From: a virus
Strand: one strand, 5' to 3'
IMG/VR virus record: IMGVR_UViG_3300033144_008128
Coordinates: 1 to 45,984 of that record
DNA length: 45,984 bases
Numbering within the stretch: position 1 is the first letter of the stretch; the number at the start of each line of letters is the position of its first letter. The position numbers were made by a program, and so were the translations under genes. Positions 7,893 to 15,499 of this stretch are shown here, piece by piece. The notes beneath the pieces were generated by a model, which was given only the letters and a program-made list of their open reading frames with translations, was not told the origin of the DNA and did no database searches.

Positions 7893-8616
7893 GGCTCCTT
7901 TGATTATAGGAGGTTCCGGTGGCTCGGGTACTAGGGCTGTGACTAAAGTTTTTATGGAAGCGGGCTATTATATGGGTTCTGAGTTACAGGTCAATAGTTT
8001 TGATGACTTACCAATTGCTAGGTTCTTTAATAAGTGGACTAGAATTTACTTGATTGATAACTGTATTCACGAGATAATGCGTAAAGGTTTTGAAAAGTTT
8101 TTAGATGATCACACCAAAGAGTTAGATAAGAACAAGAAATGGGGTTGGAAAGAACCAAGAACAGTCTTCTTTATTCCATTAATATATAGTTATTTCCCAG
8201 ATATGAAGTTCATACATGTAATTAGAGATGGCAGAGATATGGCTTATTCTAAAAATTACAGACAACAAAAGGAATTATTTGACGTCTTCTTTGATGTTAA
8301 GTGGTTCCCTCAGTTTTGCTTTGAAGCTGCAGTCATGTTCTGGGCTAAAACAAATATAAGAACAAAGAAGATGGGATTGAAGATATTGAAAGATAGTTAT
8401 CTTTGCATCAAATTAGAGGATCTGTGTTTTAATACAAATAAGACAATTCAGAAAATGGTAGATTTTATGGGGTTAAGTGGTATAAATATGGAAGACTTAG
8501 TTGATTGCATTGAAATCCCTAAAAGTATTGGTAGATGGAAATCAGATCCTAAATGGGCGGATAAACTACACAACTTAGCATTAGTGGGATTGAAGGAATT
8601 CGGATATGACATTTGA
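7870..8616 (+). CDS. Sulfotransferase family protein
   Basis: 248-residue PAPS-dependent sulfotransferase-like protein, expected to move sulfate from PAPS to a hydroxyl, here probably on a glycan. Visible motifs are the 5'-phosphosulfate loop IIGGSGGSGTRAV (residues 12-24), WGWKEPRT near 91-98, and the 3'-phosphate site HVIRDGRDMAYS with Arg119 and Ser127. These are the standard PAPS-binding landmarks. The start at 7870 overlaps the previous gene by 23 bases and has no strong ribosome site; an ATG at 7879 is an alternative. A second, more divergent sulfotransferase lies 4 kb downstream in the cassette. Confidence 0.75.
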   Translation: MRFMELNKAPLIIGGSGGSGTRAVTKVFMEAGYYMGSELQVNSFDDLPIARFFNKWTRIYLIDNCIHEIMRKGFEKFLDDHTKELDKNKKWGWKEPRTVFFIPLIYSYFPDMKFIHVIRDGRDMAYSKNYRQQKELFDVFFDVKWFPQFCFEAAVMFWAKTNIRTKKMGLKILKDSYLCIKLEDLCFNTNKTIQKMVDFMGLSGINMEDLVDCIEIPKSIGRWKSDPKWADKLHNLALVGLKEFGYDI

Positions 8617-9217
8617 TGAAAGAGTAAAATTAATTGAAAGCTGGGGTTCTGACAATTTAGTAAGATTTGGTGGTATTAAGAACGGTGGTATCTGGCTTCA
8701 ACAAGAACCAAGAGAGATGGCCAACCTCATTGGGTTTCTATTGTATAAGGATCTCAAGGATATAAATTATTTAGAGATTGGTTGCGCTGCTGGAGGTTCT
8801 ACTTATGTAATGAACTATTTCTTGGATTTAAAAAATATCATATTGATTGATAACAATAAACATCCAAGATATCGTAGACTAAAGAAGATATTAAAAGGTA
8901 TCAAATACAATAAATGGGTGGGTGACTCACAATCTAAGCAAGCACGAGAGTTCGTGTTGAATCTAAATTTACAATTTGATATAATATTCATTGATTCTGA
9001 CCACACTTATCATGGAGTCAAAAATGATACATTAGCTTATCTACCCTTTTTAAAAGAAGATGGATTCATAGTCTTTCATGATGTGGAGGGGGTTGCTGAT
9101 GTTAAAAGATGGATTAGAAAGTGTGTTCAAGATAAGACTATGAATATTAAACATGTAACTAATTTTATTCAAAACAGAAATGGACTAGGAGTAGGTGTCT
9201 ACAGGAAAGAAAAATAA
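8606..9217 (+). CDS. SAM-dependent methyltransferase (class I, Methyltransf_24-like)
   Basis: 203-residue class I methyltransferase. Motif I is YLEIGCAAGGS (residues 55-65), an acidic strand end follows (ILIDNN, about 79-84), and FIDSDHTYHGVKND (about 128-141) with LKEDGFIVFHDV matches the Methyltransf_24/cephalosporin hydroxylase-like group, whose members often methylate sugar hydroxyls in polysaccharide or glycan clusters. It overlaps the preceding sulfotransferase gene by 11 bases and shares a base with the next gene (TAATG). In this cassette it probably caps or modifies glycans; the substrate is inferred from context only. Confidence 0.75.
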   Translation: MTFDERVKLIESWGSDNLVRFGGIKNGGIWLQQEPREMANLIGFLLYKDLKDINYLEIGCAAGGSTYVMNYFLDLKNIILIDNNKHPRYRRLKKILKGIKYNKWVGDSQSKQAREFVLNLNLQFDIIFIDSDHTYHGVKNDTLAYLPFLKEDGFIVFHDVEGVADVKRWIRKCVQDKTMNIKHVTNFIQNRNGLGVGVYRKEK

Positions 9218-9807
9218 TGCATTTAACTTGTATGAAATGGCTTGAATATTGTAGAGATAAGTATCCCAAACATTTTAATGATTGTAGTGTTCTTGAGATA
9301 GGTAGCTTAAATATAAATGGCTCTGTTAGACCTTATTTTAAGGGGTGTGAACACATAGGACTTGATTGGAGACCTGGAAATAATGTTGATATTGTAGCAT
9401 TAGCACATGAAATTAGATTTGAGAAGAAATTTAAAACTCTTATATCATGCTCAATGTTAGAACATGACCCTTATTGGGAGAAGAGCTTATTAAATATGAT
9501 AGATCTGTTGGCAGAAGATGGAGGGTTATTCTTGTCTTGGGGTGGAATGAATTGTCCTCCACATTTTCTTGAGACTGCACCAGATGGAAAGTTTCATGCA
9601 TTGAAAGCCAGTTTGGTGTTTGATTATTTGACAAATAAGGGACTTTACGTTCATGAGTTTGGAAGGGAAGATTCTTTCATGAAATACATGAGACTATGGG
9701 ATATTGATTCAAGAGTAGCAATTAGCTGTTTCAACTTGATTGGATTTAAAAATAAGAACTACCCAAAAACTGAACAATTATTCTTTAGAGCTAATGAGGA
9801 TGACTAA
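9217..9807 (+). CDS. SAM-dependent methyltransferase-like protein
   Basis: 196-residue Rossmann-type methyltransferase-like protein. SVLEIGSLNINGS (about 24-36) stands for the SAM-binding motif, though the usual Gly-x-Gly is loosened, and HIGLDWRPGNNVDIV (about 46-60) gives the acidic residue after strand two. ISCSMLEHDPYWEKSL (about 81-96) and LLAEDGGLFLSWGG fit the later core strands and helices, as in the Methyltransf_11-like group. It is coupled by TAATG overlaps to both neighbours. The role is presumably glycan methylation or a related modification, but the altered motif leaves activity uncertain. Confidence 0.65.
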   Translation: MHLTCMKWLEYCRDKYPKHFNDCSVLEIGSLNINGSVRPYFKGCEHIGLDWRPGNNVDIVALAHEIRFEKKFKTLISCSMLEHDPYWEKSLLNMIDLLAEDGGLFLSWGGMNCPPHFLETAPDGKFHALKASLVFDYLTNKGLYVHEFGREDSFMKYMRLWDIDSRVAISCFNLIGFKNKNYPKTEQLFFRANEDD

Positions 9808-10475
9808 TGAAAAACATTACAGGATTAACTGTTTTCTATAAGACTCCTCATCTCATTGATATTTCTTTAAGATCTCTTAGGAAATACTATCCTGACATGC
9901 CTTTGATCTTAGTGAACAATTCAGTTGAAGATGATGAGTGTACTGAAGCTCTAAGAAGTTTCGTCATAGAAGACAAAAAGTCTACACTGGTTCAACTAGA
10001 TATGAATTATGGACATGGACCTGGATTGAATAGAGGCATGGAACGAATAACAACTGATTATGTTTATATCTTTGATTCTGATTCAGAGATAATAAAAGAG
10101 AACCTACTTGAGAGTCTGGCTGCCGAAATGACCTCTAAAACCTATGGGGTGGGGTTTACTAGATTAACTTCAAGGGGTGGATCCCATAGAGATGGGGGAA
10201 GTTTAGATGATCCCGATGTTATGACCTATCTACATCCATTGGCTTGTTTGATTTCAATGAATCAATATAAGAAGTTTCCGGCATTCAGTTCGGGTGGAGC
10301 TCCATTCAATAAAACCATGAGTGCTATAAAGGACTCGGGTATTTCTGATATTTTAATAAAGTATTTCCCTGTTATTGGGCTTAACAGGGGAAGAATAAAT
10401 GCAAATTATATAAAACACCATGGAGGGAGTACAAGAGCTAGGTATGGTATTTGTAGTCCATACATTGGAGTATAA
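9807..10475 (+). CDS. Glycosyltransferase family 2-like, copy A of a tandem pair
   Basis: 222-residue GT-A type protein. It opens with ITGLTVFYKTPHLIDISL, has LILVNNSVEDDE (nucleotide-binding strand and acidic pair, about 33-44), a GHGPGLNRGME helix, and YIFDSDSEI with the metal-binding Asp90-x-Asp92. It aligns along its whole length with the next gene (TVFYKTP/TVYRTP openings, NNSV/DNSV, YGHG/EGHG, FDSD/MDSD, and a shared THKSG/KHHGGSTRA ending), so the two are a tandem duplication. Enzymes of this length without membrane helices are soluble. The start overlaps the previous stop. Confidence 0.7.
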   Translation: MKNITGLTVFYKTPHLIDISLRSLRKYYPDMPLILVNNSVEDDECTEALRSFVIEDKKSTLVQLDMNYGHGPGLNRGMERITTDYVYIFDSDSEIIKENLLESLAAEMTSKTYGVGFTRLTSRGGSHRDGGSLDDPDVMTYLHPLACLISMNQYKKFPAFSSGGAPFNKTMSAIKDSGISDILIKYFPVIGLNRGRINANYIKHHGGSTRARYGICSPYIGV

Positions 10476-11147
10476 ATGTTACAGATAACAGGAATAACAA
10501 CTGTTTATAGGACTCCTGATTTGTTGAAAGATTGTTATGAATCATTCAGGGAGTTTTATCCTGAGCTTCCATTTATTATAATTGATAATTCGGTTGATGA
10601 CTCATGTCTATCATTAACTGATAAGTGGGTTGAAGAAGGTCATAATATTACTGTAGTTAATAATGAGAAGAATGAAGGACATGGGGATGGTATGCATCAA
10701 GCAATTGCTTTGTCTAATACACCTTATCTATTTATAATGGATTCAGATGTTGTAATTAGAAGACCTAGATTATTAGAAGACATGATGACATATATGATCT
10801 CTTCAATTTATGGAGTAGGTTGGTTATTGAATCTTGACAGAGGAGGTAGAAATGTTCCTGATCTTTTTACGGGGGATATAATCAGATATTTATATCCTGC
10901 CTTCATGCTTCTCAATAGAAGTTTGTATTATGAGTTTCCTAAATTTACTAGGTTTGGTTTACCACCTTTAAGGGCAATGCAGGAGATACATGATGCAGGC
11001 CTGTCTAATAAAATATTAGTTGATTTTCCAGTCAGAGTATATGTGACTCATAAATCTGGTGCTACTCGTAGTCAATATGGAGATTGTGAAGATATAGTTG
11101 ATGGCTTTAAAGGTATAAAAGGTGATATGAATAACCCAAATATTTAA
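10476..11147 (+). CDS. Glycosyltransferase family 2-like, copy B of a tandem pair
   Basis: 223-residue paralog of the preceding gene, starting immediately after its stop codon. The GT-A landmarks are FIIIDNSVDDS (about 33-43), NEGHGDGMHQAIA and FIMDSDVVI with Asp89-x-Asp91. The two copies have diverged strongly outside these motifs, so they probably add different sugars or recognise different acceptors. It is the last gene before a promoter that drives the peptidase gene, so the first part of the cassette may form one transcription unit. Confidence 0.7.
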   Translation: MLQITGITTVYRTPDLLKDCYESFREFYPELPFIIIDNSVDDSCLSLTDKWVEEGHNITVVNNEKNEGHGDGMHQAIALSNTPYLFIMDSDVVIRRPRLLEDMMTYMISSIYGVGWLLNLDRGGRNVPDLFTGDIIRYLYPAFMLLNRSLYYEFPKFTRFGLPPLRAMQEIHDAGLSNKILVDFPVRVYVTHKSGATRSQYGDCEDIVDGFKGIKGDMNNPNI

Positions 11148-11155
11148 AAATATGA

Positions 11156-11184
11156 TTGACCCACAATGAAAAAATTCTTATTAT
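11156..11184 (+). promoter_or_regulatory. Sigma70-type promoter before peptidase gene
   Basis: TTGACC at 11156-11161, a 17-base spacer, then TATTAT at 11179-11184; each element matches five of six consensus bases. Transcription would start near 11191, which is downstream of the ATG at 11166 and upstream of the ATG at 11211. This supports the shorter peptidase start. Confidence 0.6.
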
Positions 11185-11210
11185 TAGTCAATAAGGCAAG
11201 GGGTGTAAAA

Positions 11211-12047
11211 ATGAAAGACTTCAGTAAATATAAATTAGATGTTGAACCTTCACCTCTCGACTCAAGAGATTTTAAAGCTGAGGCTATATTTTCTAAACAT
11301 GCTGCTGTACCTGCTACTCTAGACTTACGTAGTGACCTTCAGAAAATAAGAGATCAGGGTTCTCAAGGAACTTGTGTTGCACAGGTTGGTGCTTGCATGA
11401 AGGAGTGGCAGGAACTTCAAGACATTGGTTTTAAACAATATATGTCACCTCAATTCATTTACAATAATAGATCTACTAGTGGAAGTGGGATGTACCCAAG
11501 AGATTTAATGAGTATACTTAGAAATATGGGTTCATGTCCAGAGAGTATGTTCCCTTATGGTTCAGAGGGAAAACCTCTATTGAATGTTTATAAAGAAGCT
11601 AAGAATCATATAATACAACACTACGCAAGAGTTAATATTATTGAAGGTCTTAAAACTGCACTATCAAAAAACGGCCCTTGCTATGGTACATTCCCAGTTT
11701 ATAACTATGGGCCAAGTATGTGGAAGCCTTCATTCAATGGGCCAGTACTAGGTTATCATGCTATGACCTTTGTGGGATATAATTCAAAAGGGTTTATTAT
11801 AAGGAACTCATGGGGTGATGACTGGAATGACAAAGGTTATACAGTCTTTCCTTATGAAGACTGGGGTCTTCAAGTTGAATGCTGGACTTGCATTGATGCA
11901 GAATCAGGTGAAGAAGACTTCAAAGATGGGTGGAGAGAATTTTGGTATTATAAATGGCGATGGGTACGAGAGCATTGGAAAACATTAATCTATGCTGTAC
12001 CTGTTTTAATCTTTCTTGGATACATACTTATAGATAAGGTGTTCTAA
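11211..12047 (+). CDS. Papain-like (C1A) cysteine peptidase with C-terminal membrane anchor
   Basis: 278-residue papain-fold peptidase. The active-site pieces are in the right order and spacing: Gln49 and Cys55 in RDQGSQGTCVAQ, His183 in GYHAMTFVGYN, and Asn199 in IRNSWGDDWNDKGY. The N-terminal segment (PSPLDSRD, LDLRSDLQKI) resembles the short lead-in of bacterial and phage C1A enzymes. There is no signal peptide, but residues about 258-275 (LIYAVPVLIFLGYILI) form a membrane segment after an aromatic, positively charged stretch, giving a C-tail-anchored enzyme with its catalytic domain probably in the cytoplasm. AGGGG seven bases before 11211 and the promoter at 11156-11184 favour this start over 11166. 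The target is unknown: virion protein processing or host envelope proteins. Confidence 0.75.
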   Translation: MKDFSKYKLDVEPSPLDSRDFKAEAIFSKHAAVPATLDLRSDLQKIRDQGSQGTCVAQVGACMKEWQELQDIGFKQYMSPQFIYNNRSTSGSGMYPRDLMSILRNMGSCPESMFPYGSEGKPLLNVYKEAKNHIIQHYARVNIIEGLKTALSKNGPCYGTFPVYNYGPSMWKPSFNGPVLGYHAMTFVGYNSKGFIIRNSWGDDWNDKGYTVFPYEDWGLQVECWTCIDAESGEEDFKDGWREFWYYKWRWVREHWKTLIYAVPVLIFLGYILIDKVF

Positions 12048-12754
12048 TGACTGATTTCTTTAAAGTTTATGGACTTCCAAGAACAGGGACAAACTTTACA
12101 AGAGTTATGATTTCAGACAACTTTGAAATAACACACATTAGGTTTTTTGGATATAAACATGCTGCTCCTTTTTATCAAATTGATTGGACGGGGAAGGATT
12201 GGGATAGACCATTTGGGGAAGAGAGACCACATAGAGTAGCTAAGGCCGAAGAGATAAGAGAAGAAGTGGAAGAAGCTGTAAGAAATGATAGATTCTTTTT
12301 TGTCATGACTGTTAAGAACCCTTATGCTTGGTATGTTAGTAATCTTAATAGTTTAGTAGATTCAAGACTAAGGATTATGAGTAATTGGATGAATTGGTAT
12401 AATGAACGTAATTGGGAGTATATTCATTATCTTGAGAGTAAACCTTCAGTCTCATATATAATAAGATACGAAGATTATTATAACAATATAGAGTCTGCGG
12501 TGAGTCAAATTGGTGATAAATTTGGTCTGGTAAGAATGTCCTCAGTTTTTAAGATAATTGATGAAGTAGTAGGACCTAAAATGTTATTGACTCCTCCTCC
12601 AGATAAAAATGGTATTTATTACCACAACTGGGAGTGGTATCAAAATAGATCATATTTAAAGTTATTGGATAAAAGATGTATTAGTCATATTAGCAATAAT
12701 GTTGATAAAGACATAATGAAATTTTTTAAATATGAGGTCTTGAATGAAATGTGA
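12047..12754 (+). CDS. Sulfotransferase-like P-loop protein
   Basis: 235-residue protein with sulfotransferase-superfamily landmarks. YGLPRTGTNFTRVM (residues 8-21) resembles the 5'-phosphosulfate binding loop, and FVMTVKNPYAWYVSNL (85-100) sits where the 3'-phosphate site lies, with Lys in place of the usual Arg. YIIRYEDYYNN (about 147-157) matches the late strand found in the family. It is clearly divergent from the other sulfotransferase in this cassette. It overlaps the peptidase gene (TAATG) and the next glycosyltransferase by 11 bases. Sulfation of a glycan is the likely role. A related P-loop kinase-like function is possible. Confidence 0.6.
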   Translation: MTDFFKVYGLPRTGTNFTRVMISDNFEITHIRFFGYKHAAPFYQIDWTGKDWDRPFGEERPHRVAKAEEIREEVEEAVRNDRFFFVMTVKNPYAWYVSNLNSLVDSRLRIMSNWMNWYNERNWEYIHYLESKPSVSYIIRYEDYYNNIESAVSQIGDKFGLVRMSSVFKIIDEVVGPKMLLTPPPDKNGIYYHNWEWYQNRSYLKLLDKRCISHISNNVDKDIMKFFKYEVLNEM

Positions 12755-13652
12755 TAATTTATCAATAGTGGTTCCCACTGCAGGGAATCCAGGCTTAGCC
12801 CGAAGTTTGGAGACATATAGAAAATATGCTCCAGAGGCAAAAGTAATAGTAGTAGATCAATTACCAAGTGGAAGTCTTACACATGAACAGGTTGATGACC
12901 TAACTGATGCTTATCTCTGGGTTTATAGGACTCTAGGTTTTTCTAAGGCAGTGAACATGGGAATCGAGATTGCTGATACTGACTTCATCTGTGTTGCTAA
13001 TGATGATGTTGAATTAGTCAATGAAAGATGGTGGCTTACAATTCTTACAAGATTTGCAAGGATGCCAGATGTTGGTGCTATCAATCCGGCTTCAATTAAG
13101 GGGTACAGAGAAGAATCAGATCAGCTGCCTTGTAGCTGCGGAGTTGAATTGATGGAAGTCAATGATAATTGCCCCCAATGTAGGTCTTATAAAGAGGAGT
13201 ATACTGAAGAGGATTATGATTATCTCATGACTGAACGAGTATTAAAGAATAGCCCATTGAATCCAGTAAGACCTGAAAGTTTTTGTGATGGCATTATGAC
13301 TTGGTTTACAGTCTTCAGAAAAGAAACACTGGAGATGATAAAAAATAATGGCTGTTATTATGATGAACGATTCTATCCTGGTGGTGGTGAAGACTATGAT
13401 CTTATGTGTAGGATGTATGATCTAAAATATGAAGATAAGAACGCACCACATCGGGCAATTGGAGTTAATGATTCTTGGGCCTATCATCACTGGTTTGGTA
13501 CAAGAATAAAGAATCCACCTGTAGTAATTGAAGCATTAAGGTGGAATCAATTAGATGTAACTGAAGGAAGTAAATATGGAGACAATTGGAATCTGTGGGG
13601 TAGAAAAGACCCAAGTATTCCTATGCCTCCTTGTACAAAAATTCCGTTGTAG
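12744..13652 (+). CDS. Glycosyltransferase family 2 with inserted Cys4 motif
   Basis: 302-residue GT2-type enzyme. It has LSIVVPTAGNPGLARSLETY at the start, VIVVDQLPSG for the nucleotide strand, CVANDDVELV with Asp87 and Asp88 at the metal site, and a late DGIMTWFTVFRKE / PGGGEDYDLMCRMYD block with the ED catalytic-type motif. Between the two halves, at residues 130-146, four cysteines in a C-x-C then C-x2-C pattern look like a zinc ribbon, which is unusual for GT2. The C-terminus (HHWFGTRIKN) carries a His pair often seen near the active site. It is the last enzyme of the cassette and is followed nine bases later by a virion-like gene. Confidence 0.75.
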   Translation: MKCDNLSIVVPTAGNPGLARSLETYRKYAPEAKVIVVDQLPSGSLTHEQVDDLTDAYLWVYRTLGFSKAVNMGIEIADTDFICVANDDVELVNERWWLTILTRFARMPDVGAINPASIKGYREESDQLPCSCGVELMEVNDNCPQCRSYKEEYTEEDYDYLMTERVLKNSPLNPVRPESFCDGIMTWFTVFRKETLEMIKNNGCYYDERFYPGGGEDYDLMCRMYDLKYEDKNAPHRAIGVNDSWAYHHWFGTRIKNPPVVIEALRWNQLDVTEGSKYGDNWNLWGRKDPSIPMPPCTKIPL

Positions 13653-13661
13653 GAGGAAGAA

Positions 13662-14579
13662 ATGCCTTGCGAAATTTTAATAAAGGGTGACACCAATGCA
13701 GGTGGAGTAGTGAACTATACACACTCAGACCCCGATAAAGACAAAAGAGGAGTATACAAAAAAGGATATCCAGTTATAGTAAAAGAATATCCTCATAGTG
13801 GTTGGGGATATATGGAAGGTCATCCATATTTTGTACAAGCAAGAGTTACGGATGGTGATGTAGCAGACGTAGAAGCAATGATTGCTTCAACCTTTAGTGG
13901 TAATTCAATGATTCAAGATTGGACAAGGTTGATTGATTTTGCTACTGTCAATAATGATATCCCTATTGATGGTTGGAGAGTCAATGTATTTGCTACTAAT
14001 CCTGGAGCCAATGACTTTGCAGGTGTTACACAGGTCATGGTTGAGAATTATTTAACCAAGTGGAATGCCTCAGTAGTTCAAGCAATAGTAAATGAAGTAA
14101 GATTTGATGTTGCTATTTATGAAGATTCAGTACCTGATCCTGGTGCCATTCAATCAGAAGGATTTTGGGGTGTTGTACCAACTGATGTTCTATTTAATGA
14201 AACATCTTATGTTGAAGGAACTGGAGTTCATACAGTTGAAGCTGATTACTCTGGAAGTAGCTTTGATGCAGATCAAGTTGAAAAAAGAGTAATTAATAGA
14301 GGTGGAATTGTTTCTTCCAATACTGCTGGAGTTATAACATTTAACATCAATAGAACTGATGTATTTCAGTGGTTCCAACAAGAACTAAGAGAAGTTCTTG
14401 AACAGACAATGTATCGCAGACAATTCAGAGTTCTAGAAACTACAGTTGATTTAATTGTTTCTACTGGGACAAAAACCACAGTGTCTCATTTAAAAGGTGA
14501 CAGGGATTATTATACTCTAGAAGTCACTTTAGCCCAATTAGAGAATTATATAGTGAATAGGCTTGATGAGATAATTTAA
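13662..14579 (+). CDS. Hypothetical virion protein (305 aa)
   Basis: Unrecognised 305-residue protein, probably structural given its neighbours. The N-terminal 60 residues are rich in aromatic and charged residues (RGVYKKGYPVIVKEYPHSGW). The middle resembles a mixed alpha/beta domain (VEAMIASTF, IPIDGWRVNVFAT), and a beta-rich region with DYSGSSFDADQVEKRVINRGG follows near 202-222. A C-terminal helix pair ends in LAQLENYIVNRLDEII. It has a strong ribosome site (AGGAGGA seven bases upstream). It may link the adhesin genes downstream to the particle, but no family match is evident from the sequence. Confidence 0.6.
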   Translation: MPCEILIKGDTNAGGVVNYTHSDPDKDKRGVYKKGYPVIVKEYPHSGWGYMEGHPYFVQARVTDGDVADVEAMIASTFSGNSMIQDWTRLIDFATVNNDIPIDGWRVNVFATNPGANDFAGVTQVMVENYLTKWNASVVQAIVNEVRFDVAIYEDSVPDPGAIQSEGFWGVVPTDVLFNETSYVEGTGVHTVEADYSGSSFDADQVEKRVINRGGIVSSNTAGVITFNINRTDVFQWFQQELREVLEQTMYRRQFRVLETTVDLIVSTGTKTTVSHLKGDRDYYTLEVTLAQLENYIVNRLDEII

Positions 14580-15484
14580 TGGCAGCAATAAGAACTGTTA
14601 TAGTTGACACAGATTCTTTAGAACCTGGTTTTGCTTATACTAATTTAGAAACTGCACAATCAACTGAACAGGGTAATATATCTCTTTCCTCTGGATCAGA
14701 TGAGTATGTAGTTTTTGAATGTTATGCTACAAATGGAACTAATGATGGAATTATAGTGAATATTAATGGTTGGACAACAGAAGTTGATAATTACATTGAA
14801 GTCAGAGGTGAGCGGCTTGAAGGTGCGTCTTGGGATGCATCTAAATGGAGAATTGAGGTAACAGATGCTGATCCTCTAGGTATAGGTGAAGATTATGTTA
14901 GATTAAATGCAGTTCAACTAAGTAAAGTTTATTCCTCTGATGACACATTTACATCTTGTCTTGGTATAAACAATCAAAATGCTAGTAATGATATTAGAAT
15001 TTCAAATAGTATTATCAGGTGTATTCCTGGAGCAACTGTCAAATATATTGGTATTGATGTTGCTGATGCAGATACAAATTTAACCATTTGGAATACTATT
15101 ATATATGATTATCCAAGACGAGGCGTTGAATCTGCTGGTAATACATTAACTATGTATAATTGCACAATAGAAGGTGCTACGACTGTTGATGGTATCTTTG
15201 TTAATAATGGTGATGTTATTATTAAAAATTGTGCAGTATGGAATAATAATGATGACATAGATGTCGGGGGAGCAGATACTTCAACGATTGACACTTGCGC
15301 AACTGATGATGGAGATGGTGATAATCCAATTACGCCGGTCAACTGGGCTAATGTTTTTGAGAATTGGACATCAAATGATTATAGATTAAAATCAGATGAT
15401 ACTGATTTAAAAGATAAAGGATTGTCAGCACCCGGAGGTGGACTATTTAGTGATGACATAGTAGGAACTTCAAGACCTCAGTGA
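14579..15484 (+). CDS. Right-handed beta-helix adhesin-like protein, lacks its C-terminal cap
   Basis: 301-residue protein with beta-helix character: repeated short rungs such as LTIWNTIIYDYPRRGVES, LTMYNCTIEGATTVDG and VIIKNCAVWNNNDDI in residues about 160-230, as in PbH1-type repeats of phage tail proteins and bacterial surface proteins. It ends DDIVGTSRPQ, then TGA. In a homologous unit at about 39.4 kb the same segment (DDIVGNSRP) runs straight into a DWDxGAxE cap. Here the cap (DWDVGAHEYLS) is the start of the next gene, in the same frame, beyond two TGA codons. The protein therefore looks like an adhesin body separated from its cap. Substrate recognition or host binding is likely. Confidence 0.65.
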   Translation: MAAIRTVIVDTDSLEPGFAYTNLETAQSTEQGNISLSSGSDEYVVFECYATNGTNDGIIVNINGWTTEVDNYIEVRGERLEGASWDASKWRIEVTDADPLGIGEDYVRLNAVQLSKVYSSDDTFTSCLGINNQNASNDIRISNSIIRCIPGATVKYIGIDVADADTNLTIWNTIIYDYPRRGVESAGNTLTMYNCTIEGATTVDGIFVNNGDVIIKNCAVWNNNDDIDVGGADTSTIDTCATDDGDGDNPITPVNWANVFENWTSNDYRLKSDDTDLKDKGLSAPGGGLFSDDIVGTSRPQ

Positions 15485-15499
15485 GAGGAAATAAATTGA

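Noticed and set aside
11166-11210. Upstream ATG at 11166 as start of the peptidase
   Set aside because: It has no ribosome site and lies before the expected transcription start of the promoter at 11156-11184. The ATG at 11211 has AGGGG seven bases away.
14604-14640. Promoter inside the beta-helix gene (TTGACA at 14604)
   Set aside because: No -10 element lies at 16-18 base spacing.
15482-15499. Recoding of TGA as a sense codon in this phage
   Set aside because: Other well defined genes end in TGA (for example at 6374-6376 and 39547-39549) with correctly placed following starts, and TGA does not occur inside the large conserved domains.
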